Of a stretch of DNA of 64,000 bases, positions 1 through 11,075 are shown in pieces. Below the pieces are notes generated by a model, which was not told the DNA's origin, did not search any database, and saw nothing but the letters and a program-made list of their open reading frames with translations. Source of the DNA: Batillaria attramentaria (Eukaryota > Mollusca > Gastropoda > Batillariidae); assembly GCA_018292915.2 (NCBI GenBank), contig JACVVK020000224.1, positions 442,501-506,500 of the forward strand. Reading direction: 5' to 3'. Made by a program: the position numbers and the translations under genes. Each line of letters begins with the position of its first letter. Positions within the stretch are counted from its first letter, which is position 1.

Positions 1-222
1 GTGTGTGTGTGTGTGTTTTGTTTGGTTATTTTGTTGTTGTTGTTGTTGTTGTCATTGTTAGTTTGTTTGTTTGTTTTTTGTTGTTTTTTTTTTTTGTGAA
101 GTACTCTGTTATCCCTTTCGGAAAATTTGGGTTGCTCCTCTCCCCTTTTCCCCCTGGGGATGAGCGTCGCCGAAGTGCAGCGCCACCAACCTACCATTTT
201 CTCCATTGTATACTATTATTTT

Positions 223-225
<3 letters not shown>

Positions 226-279
<54 letters not shown>

Positions 280-343
280 AGAGATGGTGTATCAATACCG
301 TGTTTGTGGCAGTTGTGTAAATCACGCGCACACACACACACAC

Positions 344-386
<43 letters not shown>
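226..386. repeat. (CA)n microsatellite pair
   Basis: Two CA tracts (226-276 and 328-386) are separated by about 50 bp, and short similar text (ATCAATAC, TTGTGT) follows each tract, so the block may be a small duplication. All ORFs across it are poly-His/Thr read-through and are not coding. Confidence 0.95.
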
Positions 387-387
<1 letters not shown>

Positions 388-426
388 GTGTATCAATACA
401 GTGCATGTGACTGTTGTGTTAATGAC

Positions 427-975
427 ATGGCTTTCTTTAAAAACAAAAACAAACAACAACAACAACAACAACAAAAACCCCAAACCCTTATTAAAATTTT
501 ATGCCCTCCATCACTTTATTTCATCTGTTTGACAGGTTTATGCACACATGTCACCCCCGACGGGGAGTGAAGAATGTGATTGTGACAGATATCTATAGGG
601 TTTGAGATGATGCAGTACAAGATATTGATGCGCCTGACTGAAGTGCCTTTGTGTGGCTTGGTTCACAGTGAGGTCGTTCACTTAATCTTGCTGTGAAATC
701 TCAGGGTGAAAAGGTGCTTGGATGTGAAGTGAGGAGGGGCGGGGTGGTGGTGGTGGTGGTGATGGTGGGGGGGGGGGGGGGGGGGGGGGGAGGCAGGAAC
801 AGCGCATTTTTGCTATCTTACTAAAGGGACCATTTGCAGCCTGAAACATCCCGAAAACCGTTGATGGTCGTCTCGAGCCCTTATGCATGAATGTTTCGAC
901 TGGAGTCAGATTGCAACAGAAGGCATAGTCTGCAGAAAATTATCTTCATGGTACGATCATGCTTTGATCATCATA
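427..975. other. Intergenic, low complexity
   Basis: AAC-rich tract at about 440-475, then unique sequence, then (TGG)n passing into poly-G at 745-791. I see no gene. ORFs here are proline runs from the homopolymer. Confidence 0.7.
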
Positions 976-983
976 TTAACCAG

Positions 984-1259
984 GGCCCGCATGTAAAAGT
1001 CGAGGTTAGGGATTTTAGCCCCGAGGTAAAGTCTAACCTCGAACTAAACTAGCTCTAGGGTTACATTTTCTTTTGCTTTTATTTTAATCAGGAAGCGGGT
1101 CCATTCCACCATGGTGTCTATGCCGTTATAGAAGGATTTTTTTCTTCCTTTCTTCGCTTCAGTTTTCTATTTAATTTTGTTTTTTGGTTTCTGTTGTCGT
1201 AGTCTGGGTTAGGCCCGTAGCCGTGGGTTAAATTAACCTCGAGTTTTACATGCGGACCC
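984..1259. mobile_element. Short inverted-repeat element (Harbinger-type MITE)
   Basis: The left end reads GGCCCGCATGTAAAA and continues with CTCGAGGTTAG-like text; the right end is its complement (TTTTACATGCGGACC), giving inverted termini of more than 20 bp with a few mismatches. The first ten bases, GGCCCGCATG, are those of the 48551 Harbinger element. The flanks are CAG and CTG, one mismatch from a 3-bp target duplication. There is no coding capacity. It is probably a non-autonomous relative of the larger element. Confidence 0.6.
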
Positions 1260-1430
1260 TGGCCAAATCGATCCGTGAGCTTGAAGCAGTTTACACTTAT
1301 CCCATTACGAGGCGGGAAAAGGGACGACTGGAGTCTTGAAACTAAGCCGATAAACCACGTGCTGTCTCAGTCTGCACAGCACGGGTTGGGGGACTGACAG
1401 CGAGTCGGCTGGGTGGGGGTGGGTGGGTGT

Positions 1431-1587
1431 TTTGGGGTTTAACGTCCTTTTCCACCACATAGGGTGATATCAAAGACGGGGCAACGATGAAAAAGCCAGC
1501 ACAAATATTTGGCCCCAGCCGGGATCGAACTCACGCCACGAGCATTAGAAGTCCTACGCTCTACCATTCGACCACCCCGGCTCCCCC
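1431..1587 (-). mobile_element. tRNA-derived SINE (family A)
   Basis: Read on the minus strand it has a tRNA-like head with an A box (GGTCGAATGGTAGAGCG) and a B box (GTTCGATCCCGG), then the conserved body AAATATTTGTGCTGGC, CCCGTCTTTGATATCACCC, and the tail GTGGAAAAGGACGTTAAAC. The same family recurs at least eleven more times in the window. Confidence 0.85.
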
Positions 1588-1599
1588 GCCCATAACTGG

Positions 1600-2250
1600 A
1601 CTCGGGCTCGCAAGGGTTTAGTTTCCAAGGAAATAATACACCATTCACACGTGCGGGCCATCACAAATTGGCACAAAGACCTGTCCGTGGCCATAAAAGA
1701 CAAACCCGCTTTACCACCACACCTGTAGCTCTGCCTTGTCTGTCCTCCCCCGATGGTATGATGAAGACCTCGAACATCAGGCAGTATCATATTCACGCCC
1801 AGACAGTAAATTTGTTGAGGTTAGATGAAAATCAGACAGCATGTGATTATCTTGTCGAAGGGACGTGTGTTTTGGCTGTGGTGATGGCTACTTGACAGTC
1901 AGACGGCATTTGAAGTGTATATTCGTATTTCGTATGCCTGCTGGGGTGTCTCAATGCTTCCGTAACACTTTTGTCGTGGCGCCTTTGTTACTGTGGGGAC
2001 GTTGTGTATGCAGAGAATGAAGGAGGCGCCTGCTTCAGATTCAGATTCTGGGATCCCTGTCCCACTGTCACGTCTGCTGACACATCTCCATCTTCATGTT
2101 TTGTTCAAGAAAACATTGGGATTTGGGATTACACCACAGGACAGTGAGTTACAGGCAGAGCAAAGCTTTCGGCTCATGTTCAGTACAGCTCCGTAGGAAG
2201 ATGTAGATAAAAGCTGGTTTCCGGTCCTGCCTTTTTTATTTTATTTTTTA
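1600..2250. other. Intergenic, no gene seen
   Basis: Unique-looking sequence with short ORFs on both strands, none with recognisable residues or splice context. Confidence 0.5.
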
Positions 2251-2545
2251 TTTTTTATTTTTTTAAGCTGTGGTGGGCCGATACAATCTGTGTCCGGTCT
2301 CGCCAGTTTTTTTTTTTGTTTTTTTTTTTGTCCGATGGCGTCAGTGTTTTGTTGTGGTGTCTGACCGTAAGTCTGGTTTGCTTTTTTGCAGAAGCTTCTA
2401 TTTCACACCCATACATTCTGTCGTGTGGTCTGCCATCAGTGTCGTTCTGCCCGCGAGCGAGTTGAAAAAAAGAAAAGAAAAAGAAAAACGAAATGAAAAC
2501 CACACAGGATGGTGCCACGTCTTCTGTTCTCAGAGGGATATGCTG

Positions 2546-3070
2546 AGTTAGTAGTTAGTTAGTTAGTTAGGGCTTAACGCCGAGCGTGCAACAACATTTC
2601 GCGGCTAACAAGGTCCTTCTTCTCCAGACTAAAATAAAAAGGAAAGCAATAAAAATTAATAAGGTGTAAATATATGTAAAACATGTATCCGGTTTAAAGA
2701 ATAAGCACGTTTCACTTTTTTTTTCTTCTGTTTGGTTGGGCACATGGTGGCACAGCATCAATACACGACTAGCGAGTTATACCAGTATAGGCATACATAT
2801 CAACTCTCAGACATGGATGTATGTTTATATACGGCCATCTGTAGGGACACACACACACATGTATACCTATCTATATGCACACACAGCGCATACACATACA
2901 TACACCTCTATATATACATTCACCTACACGCTTCACTTCTTTGTACATCGAACATGTAGAGGTCGAGGATAGTCCGTATTACTTGAGGTGTCTACATTTT
3001 ATATATAGAACAGATTTGACTCTTTCAAGAAGCTAAAGATGCTGCCACGGGAAACATCCCGGAACAACAC
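2546..3070 (+). mobile_element. Composite interspersed repeat (family B plus family C)
   Basis: Begins with a TTAG array, then GGGCTTAACGCC...TTTCGCGGCTAA (family B), and runs into family C, recognisable by AATAAGCACGTTTCACTT, GGTCGAGGATAGTCCGTATT, GACTCTTTCAAGAAGCT and ACATCCCGGAACAAC. Parts recur at 7640-7955, 36060-36235 and, reversed, 45460-45625. It looks like a non-coding retroposon, but I cannot name the family. Confidence 0.7.
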
Positions 3071-3377
3071 CTTCAAAGAACCTGCGCAGTAACAAAGAAT
3101 CTGCGCAGTAATGTTTTACGCGTATGTGCTGAGTTTATGAGTTTCATGTGCCTTTTCGAAAGATGGATATGGGATATTTAACGAGCACATTAGATGACAG
3201 ATACGCCTTGTTTTGTGCCGTTGTAGTGCCTGTAGTGCCCGCAGACATCTGACACCAGAAGTTTTTTCTTTCTTCTCCACCATCCCCTCTCCTGTTGATG
3301 GATGTGAGATCTTAACACACCAGATGGCAGATAGACACTGTTTTGAGGCATAGAGCCTGCAGAGAAATGATACCGTG

Positions 3378-3380
<3 letters not shown>

Positions 3381-3462
<82 letters not shown>
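3381..3462. repeat. (GT)n(GA)n compound microsatellite
   Basis: GT repeats directly followed by GA repeats. The long minus-strand ORF that spans it (3116-3985) is read-through. Confidence 0.95.
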
Positions 3463-3464
<2 letters not shown>

Positions 3465-4330
3465 GATGCTTTATTTAACAACTGTAGAAGATGCTGGTTA
3501 CAATAACAATTTTTCAAACTTGCGTTGAACACTACACTATGAGCTGCATACAACATGATGGTAATACAAAAGCACACACACACACCGTTGAGCGGGGCGT
3601 TTTTCACGAGTATCAATGATCTTACATTCACTTGAGGATCAGCTTTTAATAGGGACGTTCTTGGCGTCTGTTTCGTTTTACATTCTAAAGGTTTCGAGAT
3701 ACAATCCACAGCAGGAATACGACAAGGCTTCCTCCTAAACATAGTACTCACTGGAAAGGGTGAGCTCTTAATAAGGCTACACGTACAACCGAAAAATATC
3801 TGCGCGGAGTAGCTGCAGCAACCAAAGACACGTTTGATGGGCGATACAACAAAACCCCTTTCCCTTCGGCACGTCTTCCGTTCTCTGAAAGAAGGGTCTA
3901 AGTGCCAAGGGGTTTCATTGACGCTTAGGTTCTTTTTCCCCGATGAGGATGGACGACCTCGGTGGGGGGTGACTGCGTCAAACAAAAGGTCATTGTCCAG
4001 AGAAATCGCTACAATGGCGGGCCACCTCGTGTGACCTTACAATAATAACACAGTCAGTATGACTTGTATGTGAAAAATCCCAGCCCTCTGGGCCCTCTAG
4101 TTTTTTTTTTTTTTTTTCTAGTGTTGCTTCAAACCGCACGAACGCAGGCGACAGAAATTAGCATCCTTTTGAGGTTCTGGCCACCGGCACCTATTTTCTT
4201 GACCTAAGTAAAACAGTACACAGCAGGTGTAGAAATATCGGTATTTATCTCTTAGCGCGGCGAAATACCCACATTTTGATCAAGATGATGAAGTGATACC
4301 TGTTTGAATTGTGACCGAGTTTTGCTGAAC
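3463..4330. other. Intergenic, no gene seen
   Basis: Unique sequence with a poly-T tract near 4101. No coding unit with plausible splice sites was recognised. Confidence 0.45.
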
Positions 4331-4332
4331 GT

Positions 4333-4511
4333 GGGGCGGTCGGTGGTGTAGTGGTTAAGACTGTGACTCTGCCATCGGTGCGAGATGTCAGGTTCGAGTC
4401 CCAGTTGAGGTATGAATTTTTTTTTCTGTCTAGGATATGGCACCGTTCATTCGGGCGATCGTCCGGTTGTCTCCGGTTTTCTTCTACCTCTGCTTTGGAC
4501 ATCCCCTCCCC

Positions 4512-4515
<4 letters not shown>
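4333..4515 (+). mobile_element. tRNA-derived SINE (family D)
   Basis: The head has an A-box-like GGTGTAGTGGTTAAGACTG and a B box AGGTTCGAGTCCCAG with about 40 bp between, the spacing of a tRNA promoter. The downstream body is CCGTTCATTCGGGCGATCG, ending in a CA microsatellite. It is too mutated around the anticodon arm to be a functional tRNA. Confidence 0.7.
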
Positions 4516-4581
<66 letters not shown>

Positions 4582-4583
4582 CA

Positions 4584-4613
<30 letters not shown>
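4515..4613. repeat. (CA)n/(GCAC)n microsatellite
   Basis: CA repeats grade into GCAC repeats. Every ORF across it is artefactual. Confidence 0.95.
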
Positions 4614-4615
<2 letters not shown>

Positions 4616-4639
4616 TCCCTTCCGGGAAAAAAATGCAAA

Positions 4640-5320
4640 TAAGTCCCGAAACTTACATTGCTGAGCTGACCCTTTCCACCTCGATCGTGATTGTAATGTG
4701 TTGATGTCCTGTGACTGAAAGAGATAATGCATGTAGTTTACGAGAGCGTTTGTGTGTGCGTATATATATAAGCTATATCTGTATCTTGATGATTAATATA
4801 GCTCTGAATGCGATACATTGTTGTTCACACTTTGCGCGAGCGGTCGAACATTCAAATTCGAAGACTGTTGTTATATTACTGGAGCGGTCAGTGTTGTCGC
4901 CTCGTCATTGAGTACGCTTCTGTTGGCTCATTGCCAGCATGATAGGCGCTATCCAGGTGTCTGCATGGTGTGATGATAGATACCACAAAACAGCTCAGAA
5001 CGATAATTATGTGACCATGAAAATGGTAGCGTTAGCTGTCTGCATTGCTTCTGATGACGGTCTGCAAGCGTTGTGAGAAGGTCACCGCATGACTTGCTGG
5101 CCCCCTGGCATGCACTTTGCCCTACCAAATACTAAAAAACCCCACGAAAATTACGCTTTTTTATGACAACAAAAATCACTACAAACTATAGCACACTCGC
5201 AAAAACAGGGTCTTTTTGTGTCCTTACGTCTGCTCTCGCATTTCGCGTGAGGCTGTGTGAGTCGGACCGTTACCTTAGGCGGAACTAAAAGAATAAAATG
5301 TGCTTACTACAAAACGCTAC
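4640..5320. other. Intergenic or intronic, no gene seen
   Basis: Unique sequence. It lies upstream of the exon at 5617 on the same strand and may belong to its intron. Confidence 0.4.
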
Positions 5321-5324
5321 CGGT

Positions 5325-5390
5325 TACCCCCCCCCCCCCCCCACACACACACACACACACCTCACCCCACCCCCACACACACCGACTGTG
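5325..5390. repeat. Poly-C and (CA)n tract
   Basis: C homopolymer followed by CA repeats. Confidence 0.9.
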
Positions 5391-5616
5391 GAAACTGGAC
5401 CAGTTCGTGTAACGTGCCCACGACAATCAAGGACTGTCAAATATGGAAGTGGATACAGGTTCACCTGGACTGTTCAGTTAGGGCAGCTGTCCCTTCCCCT
5501 CATAACCTGCCCAGTAGGACCGTCTCGAATCACATCTTGTGGCGTGGGACGTTACACCAAACTAACCAAACAAAACCAACTAACTAAACTTATTTTTTAT
5601 TATTATTATTTTACAG

Positions 5617-5838
5617 AAGAAGTGCCAGGGTACAAAAGTCGACTTTCTCATTCGACCACCCCCAGACGAGGATGCCAAAGACAAGAAGGGAGGTAAATCT
5701 CCTGGCAGCGCCCGTGGGCGGAGTGCTTCCCCTTCGAAGTCTGCCAAAAGTGCGAAAAGTGCCAAAAGCAGCAAGGGCGGTAAATCAGGTGGCAAAAAGG
5801 CGGGAAAGAAGTCAGGAAAGAAGAAAAAGAAGAAGTAA
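5617..5838 (+). CDS. Terminal exon of an unrecognised gene, Lys/Ser-rich tail
   Basis: An excellent 3' splice site precedes it: a CTAAC branch-like motif, then a T-rich tract ending TTTTACAG at 5616. The frame opens as KKCQGTKVDFLIRPPPDEDA and runs 73 codons to TAA. The last 50 residues are low-complexity and very basic: RGRSASPSKSAKSAK, then GGKSGGKKAGKK and a final run of lysines. Such tails are seen in chromatin-, RNA- or microtubule-binding proteins, but I do not recognise the family. The frame is open from the acceptor, has no internal ATG of its own and depends on upstream exons not identified here. The 3' UTR follows. The exon call rests on the splice site, the coherent composition and the stop; the function is unknown. 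Confidence 0.6.
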   Translation, partial: KKCQGTKVDFLIRPPPDEDAKDKKGGKSPGSARGRSASPSKSAKSAKSAKSSKGGKSGGKKAGKKSGKKKKKK

Positions 5839-6125
5839 CTTTGGTCGAGAAATTAAGCAATTTACATTGATGGGTAACAACTCTACAAATACCGCTATCC
5901 TTTATTATGCAATTTTAGCGGGAGTTGTAAAAGCTGCCAGTAGTTAAAACGAATGATTGCACACCAGCCACAAATTTCATGTCCTATTTCCATCGAAACA
6001 GCGAAGATATTCTCTTCTACTGTAGAACCTATGCAGAATGTTCATTCACTTTCTTGTCCCCCCCCCCCCCCACACACACACACAGAGCGAAGTAGGCATT
6101 TACCTGTTGGGATGGGTTGGCAGAT
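5839..6125 (+). other. Probable 3' UTR of the preceding exon
   Basis: AT-rich sequence after the stop codon with no further coding, then a poly-C/CA tract at 6058-6084. Confidence 0.35.
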
Positions 6126-6130
6126 GCTTG

Positions 6131-6295
6131 AAGGTTTAACGTCACTATCCACCTAAATTAATATAGGTGATATCAAAGACGGGGCAACGAGGAAAAACTT
6201 TGAGCCAGAACAAATATTTTGCGCTGGCCAGGATTCGAACTCATGGCCCGAGTGTCGAAAGACCAACACTCTACCGCTCGGCTACCCTGTCTCCT
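6131..6295 (-). mobile_element. tRNA-derived SINE (family A)
   Basis: Minus-strand copy, more diverged than most: the head is GAGACAGGGTAGCCGAGCGG, the B box GAGTTCGAATCC, and the tail ends TTAAACC. Confidence 0.75.
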
Positions 6296-6780
6296 CGTCC
6301 TCTGTTTGGACATTAATGTAATGCAGTAGGTTATCGTGCATAACTAAGCTATCACACAGTATCATACGATCTACAGCAGTTTCTACTGAGACCTTTGTGC
6401 GTGAGGTGCACACAGATGTGCATCAGGTACGTGTGAATTTTACCGTCGGAGAAAACTGTCACAGATCCGTGTGAATGTAATTTGCTGCTTATGCTGTGCA
6501 CTTATTTATGGATGCCACCAAATTGCTCAAAAAGATCTCTAGCAGTTTTGCAGTTGTATTATTAGCAAAAAATCACATTGAGTGTATTATGTGTTTGTAT
6601 GCGAGCATTTTGAAACCTATCCTTCAGGGAGCAGACAGAGTTTGGGTGTGTAAATTCGAGCATGTGATCTATACAGATGTTTAACTGTCAACGCTTTGGT
6701 GTACCTAAGTGCTAGGAATGCATGTGTCAATGTTATTTCATCTGTTCTTTAGTGGTGTTTTCCCCTTTTCTTTTGGGGGC
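6296..6780. other. Intergenic, no gene seen
   Basis: AT-rich unique sequence with a 62-codon ORF that has no recognisable features. Confidence 0.4.
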
Positions 6781-6955
6781 TGGGGGCGGGGCGGGAGGTG
6801 GGGGGGGGGGGGGGGGGGGGGGGGTAGGGGTTGGAGGGAGGACTGGGGGAGGGGGAGCGGGGCGATTGGATGGGTTCAGGACTAGTGGAGGGATGTGGGT
6901 GGAAGGGGGGAGCATTGGGGCGTTAACTGCTCTCTCTCTCTCTCTCTCTCTCTAG
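6781..6955. repeat. G-rich tract and (TC)n
   Basis: A long G homopolymer (about 6800-6825), further G-rich sequence, then TC repeats at 6931-6953. The G runs could form quadruplexes. Confidence 0.9.
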
Positions 6956-7122
6956 ATAGTTTATACTTTTCTTTTTTTTCTTTTTTTTAACTTTTTCATT
7001 GTTTGTTTGTTTGTTTTGATTTTTTTCTCAATACCCTTTAATGTAGAATAGCAGGACAGCATGTAAGATAGGCAGCAATGCCTAAATGCTCTATCCTGAA
7101 TAAAAAAACGTTTCATCATCAT

Positions 7123-7123
<1 letters not shown>

Positions 7124-7193
<70 letters not shown>
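7124..7193. repeat. (GT)n microsatellite
   Basis: About 35 GT units. Confidence 0.95.
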
Positions 7194-7195
<2 letters not shown>

Positions 7196-7639
7196 TGAAT
7201 GAATCGTAGAGTTAAAATGCTAGATCCCAACGTTGCAATTGTTTCGAGGAGAAATATGCAAGGTAAACGTTCTCAACGAACACTCAAACTCTAACAGATT
7301 TTTTTTTTAGTGGCTATTAAGGTCATAAAGCGTACGTAAAAAAGATCCATTACCTGATCCCATAAATCCCGAAGTATTTGCTTGTGTCAACCTCTCTCCA
7401 GTTCAATGGCTCATTCACGCCTCGGTCAGAAACAAAGACAATGTTTCAGACAGCCTCGAGGGGGGGTTGAGAAGTAAAAGTTCAAGGTTGGTTTTTGTCA
7501 GGGATGTTGTATTTTAGACGACTCCACTCGACAAGCACCGAGACCAAAGCCCCCGCCCCTTTTACTCTGCCGTGTTTTAATTTGGCAAAACACAATAAGT
7601 CCATGCATGGGAAATGTGGGGATATCAAGATGAAAGTTA
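7194..7639. other. Intergenic, no gene seen
   Basis: Unique sequence without a convincing coding unit. Confidence 0.4.
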
Positions 7640-7955
7640 GTTTAGTTCGTTATTTAGGGCTTAACGCCGCGCAAGCAACAAAGACTAATTCGCGGCTAAG
7701 TCAAAGTTTGCCTCTGCCAGGTAGTTAAAAGGGTAAAAAGCTATTCCGTAAAACAACATGTAAATAAATAAATTTTTAAAAAAACTGTCAGATCCAAATT
7801 AGATAAACATGTTCATCCAAAATCTCGAAGCTAGGTAGGTCAAAGAAAGTCCATATTGCATGAGAGACTAGATTTTATAAAACAAGTTAGACTCTTTCAA
7901 GAACTCGAAGATGTTGTCTGGGGGGATATCCCGGAACAACATTTTCAGTGATGAA
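7640..7955 (+). mobile_element. Interspersed repeat (family B plus family C)
   Basis: TTAGGGCTTAACGCCGCGC, then AAAGACTAATTCGCGGCTAA, then GCCAGGTAGTTAAAAGGGTA, leading into family C text (GACTCTTTCAAGAACTCG, ATCCCGGAACAACATTT). Same order as at 2546-3070. Confidence 0.7.
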
Positions 7956-8315
7956 ACACAGTAATGCTTATCACGGATCTCTGCGAGAATCGTAAAAAAA
8001 AAAAAAAAAGATTGACGTAATAGTCCTTTTCCTCGAATGACGTCCATGAACTTACCGCTTTCTTTCCGCGTTTCAGTCATATCAAACTACACGTCCTTCC
8101 GTCGTTGTAGTGTCTGGCAAAAGGTTTTCCAGACAATGCTATGTGTTGTGCTCATTATGCCGCGGCACGCGATTGGCTGGATTCTTTGGGTCTCGACCTT
8201 TTTGATTGACAAGAGTGGAGCCGTCCGGTGAGGGTGGGGGGTGGGTGGGGGGGGGGGTGATCGGGGTCAGTGGGGAGGATAGAGGGGGGGGGGGGAGGTT
8301 AGCTTAAGCGCACGG
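7956..8315. other. Intergenic with G-rich tracts
   Basis: Unique sequence, then G-rich tracts at about 8228-8297. No gene seen. Confidence 0.45.
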
Positions 8316-8600
8316 TTACACGACTGCCAGTCTGCATGTTGCCGTACTCGGCTGCCTGCTGGCGGGCAACGGTTTTGGCGCACACGCAGCCAGCGGCGTT
8401 GCAAGGTTTGGGCAGTGATTGGTCAGTTGGCTGTACGGGCTGCCTGTGGCAAGCTGGCTGCCAGGAAAAATAGAACGGCTTTCTATTCCCGCGCCGGCAC
8501 CGGCAAGGGGGATTTGCCAGCTGGCAGCCAGCGATTTAATTAGGGTTGCCAGCGTTGCCAGCCCTGCAAGTACCAATCCTGGCGAACTACACGTGACGAT
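8316..8600. repeat. GC-rich region with repeated GCCAG/CTGGC motifs
   Basis: Many copies of GCCAG, CTGGC and GGCAGCC in both orientations give a self-complementary, GC-rich patch in AT-rich surroundings. Related GCCAG-rich text occurs near 51850-51925 and 52570-52660. No coding is evident. It may be a fold-back element. Confidence 0.4.
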
Positions 8601-9240
8601 CTAAATATACAGTAGGTGATACTCCAGAACATTTGCTGTGATACACATCGAACCAAAGCACCAACTGACAGTTTTAACTCGCAGATGTTTGGTGTTTTGT
8701 CAACCTTTTTGGAGAACTTACATTTTCCCCCCAACAATATATACCTATTGCAACATTAAAAGCATGATCTGTGATAATAGTCACATCGATTATTTTCATA
8801 ATTTTCAGTACATTTAATTAATAATTGATTAGTTAGCTGATTATATTTCTAGATGTGTTTTAAGACTTAGTTTTAACAGTTTTCCCTTTTGTTTTGTTTG
8901 ATATCTCCAGGTGATTAATAACGTGTGCATAATGAGTTGATTATCACCATTGTCCTGCTTTGTTTCTCTTGCACCCATCCAAATGAAACGTCATACATTC
9001 GACCTCCAATGTAGTAGTGCCTGGCCCTAGGCGTTATGCATGATTGACTCGCTACGGTAGCTGCAATATTTTCAATCACGTAGTCGCATTTGTTGTTTTT
9101 TATCTCTTAAAGATACCAAACTTTAAAACAATTTTGTACATGTGTATCCTTTTTAACTGTATAAATATGCGATGAGAATACAGATACTTTTGAATTCTGT
9201 ATGTGTTTTGCGGTTTTTATTGTTACGCAAAATCTTTTCT
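8601..9240. other. AT-rich intergenic, no gene seen
   Basis: AT-rich unique sequence without features. Confidence 0.45.
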
Positions 9241-9257
9241 CTCTGTATCTTTGTGTT

Positions 9258-9301
9258 TCGGCGTGTGCGCGCGTGTGTGTGCGTGCGTGCGTGCGTGAGT
9301 G

Positions 9302-9363
<62 letters not shown>

Positions 9364-9386
9364 TGTGCGTGCGTGCGTGCGTGCAT
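9258..9386. repeat. (GT)n/(GCGT)n microsatellite
   Basis: Mixed GT and GCGT units. ORFs through it are artefacts. Confidence 0.95.
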
Positions 9387-9680
9387 GTGTTCCAAAGACC
9401 AAAAAGAAGCGAATTATTGCGCTTGGCCCAATCTCAGTCTGGTGCCAATGAGATTCCTACGGGCATATTGTAAAAGTGCCTAAGTTCTAATCAAATCTAT
9501 GACGCTTATGTCCTTTTGCGGAGTGATGAAAGATTTATTTCCAGACTGACAGAAACAGAATGGACTGGGGAGGACAGTTAGGTTTAGTTTTAGGTTCAAG
9601 ATAACTTTACCTATCCCTCACAGGGAAATTAAATGTCTGCTCAAAACGTAACAATGACAGTACAATACGACATTTACATT

Positions 9681-9684
<4 letters not shown>
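9387..9684 (+). other. Intergenic with a retroposon-tail-like motif
   Basis: At about 9590-9635 the text GGTTCAAGATAACTTTACC...CCTCACAGGGAAATTAAATG resembles 39285-39345 (TTTATTTATCCCTCATGGGG), a pattern typical of LINE or SINE 3' tails. Confidence 0.4.

Positions 9685-9754
<70 letters not shown>
9685..9754. repeat. (CA)n microsatellite
   Basis: About 35 CA units. Confidence 0.95.
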
Positions 9755-9759
<5 letters not shown>

Positions 9760-10245
9760 GCGGCACAAACATTGAGAGTGGTAAAGGGTAAGTGTTCTTC
9801 AGAAGCGGTGGGGGTGGGGGAGGGAGGTATGTGAGAGGGTCAAATTTCAAATACATTCATCAAGGAATGAATAACATAACGCGCGGGGGGTGGGGGGTGG
9901 GGGGGGGTGGGGAGGGGAGGGGGGGGGGGCGTTCATTTTGTGGAGCTATGTGCAGCTACGCAACAATGGGACACAACTTTGTTCTGACGAGCGCAGCAGC
10001 GTGCTTGATTGTTTCCCTTTGACGTTCGCTAGTCGGAAATTCACGTGTTTATTTGTTGTCAGTACATGTTTTGCACGGCCCCTAATGGCTGAAATCAATT
10101 TTTATTTAGGGGTAACGCTTCCTCAGTGCCGAGATTTGGACTCACGACCCAAGCATTTCAATCCAACGCTCTGTCAGCAAAACAGAACGGAATGAAATAG
10201 TACAGTACAGCACTTGCTGGTTTTAGAAATTCATTTTTCATTCAT
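9755..10245. other. Intergenic, G-rich then unique
   Basis: G-rich tract at about 9884-9930, then sequence with no recognisable gene. Confidence 0.4.
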
Positions 10246-10725
10246 TCAAGGCTCTGCGTGCCCTCTGGCACATGAGGCAGCAGTCAAGGCTTTCCACTTC
10301 TGTCGGTTTTCGGCAACTTTCGGTGCTGTGTCCCATGAGAGGTTCCTTGTCTTGAGTTTGCGCTCCATGGTACGTCTCCAGGTCTCTTTTGGTCTGCCTC
10401 GTCTTCTTTTCCCCTGCGGAGTCCACCTGAGTGCAGTTCTCTGCAGTGAGCTGGGGGGCATTCTCAGTACATGACCAAGCCATCTCCATCTTTTTTCAGC
10501 GATGATTTCCGTGAGGGGCTGAAGGTCTGCTGCCGACAAAAGTTCCCCGTTGGAAATAGTGTTTGGCCAAAAGATGTGGCGGATTCGGCGAAGGCATTTG
10601 GTCTGGAAGGTGTCCAGCTTTTTTGAGATGGTGTTAGTTATTTTCCAGCACTCAGATCCATAGAGAAGGACGCTGAGTACATTGCTCCTGAAGATTCTGT
10701 ACTTAGTGGTTTTAGAAATGCACAC
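10246..10725 (-). pseudogene. LINE (non-LTR retrotransposon) 3' end of ORF2
   Basis: This minus-strand frame of about 159 codons has the hallmark C-terminal region that follows the reverse transcriptase palm in many LINE polymerases. It contains LLYGSECW, then LDTFQTKCLRRI, then RWRWLGHVLRMP, then GKRRRGRPKETWRRTM, and ends about 45 residues later. The catalytic reverse transcriptase and endonuclease domains would lie upstream on the minus strand (above 10725), but no matching frame is visible there, so this is a 5'-truncated copy, the usual product of target-primed reverse transcription. The clade (RTE-, CR1- or I-like) cannot be fixed from this segment alone. Confidence 0.8.
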
Positions 10726-11014
10726 ATTAAAGTGCGCGGACGGTTAGGGACGATTTGCGAGCTGCAAGTGATTCAATATGCAGTTGGCGCTTTAGTAACC
10801 GACCAGAAAGGGCCCACTATCAAATTACGATTTCCCGACTCAGTGCCCGCGGCCTTTCAGTGCATTGCTCAACAACAAAGATAAGATATCAGTAAGTATA
10901 CTACTTACTATACACTGTCGAAAAATTCTGTCATAATGATAGACGAACATTCGACCAACTTCCGTCGTGTTCCAGCTACGCCAGTACAACAAAATTAACA
11001 TTCGTACGTCAGAC

Positions 11015-11075
11015 ATGGATAGAACACTCATGAACATCATTCCTGCTGTTTTCTTGATATGTGGAACCTGCTTGG
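11015..11075 (+). CDS. Lectin exon 1 (signal peptide)
   Basis: Two in-frame ATGs (11015 and 11030) precede a hydrophobic stretch (IIPAVFLICGTCLG). The exon ends in a consensus donor, G|GTAAGT, in phase 1. The second ATG gives the more typical signal peptide. Confidence 0.8.

Noticed and set aside
127..570. Long ORFs through CA/GT repeats (also at 3116-3985, 4245-4732, 9153-9483, 57136-57609)
   Set aside because: The translations are poly-His/Thr/Cys/Val with no complexity outside the microsatellites.
682..888. Proline- or glycine-rich ORFs over G/C homopolymers (also 6722-6955, 9792-10195, 57676-57940)
   Set aside because: Homopolymer read-through only.
1431..1587. Possible functional tRNA genes at the SINE heads
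   Set aside because: A and B boxes are present, but the acceptor and anticodon stems are not maintained and every copy is fused to the same SINE body.
10214..10474. Plus-strand ORF opposite the LINE fragment
   Set aside because: Antisense shadow of the LINE C-terminal frame.
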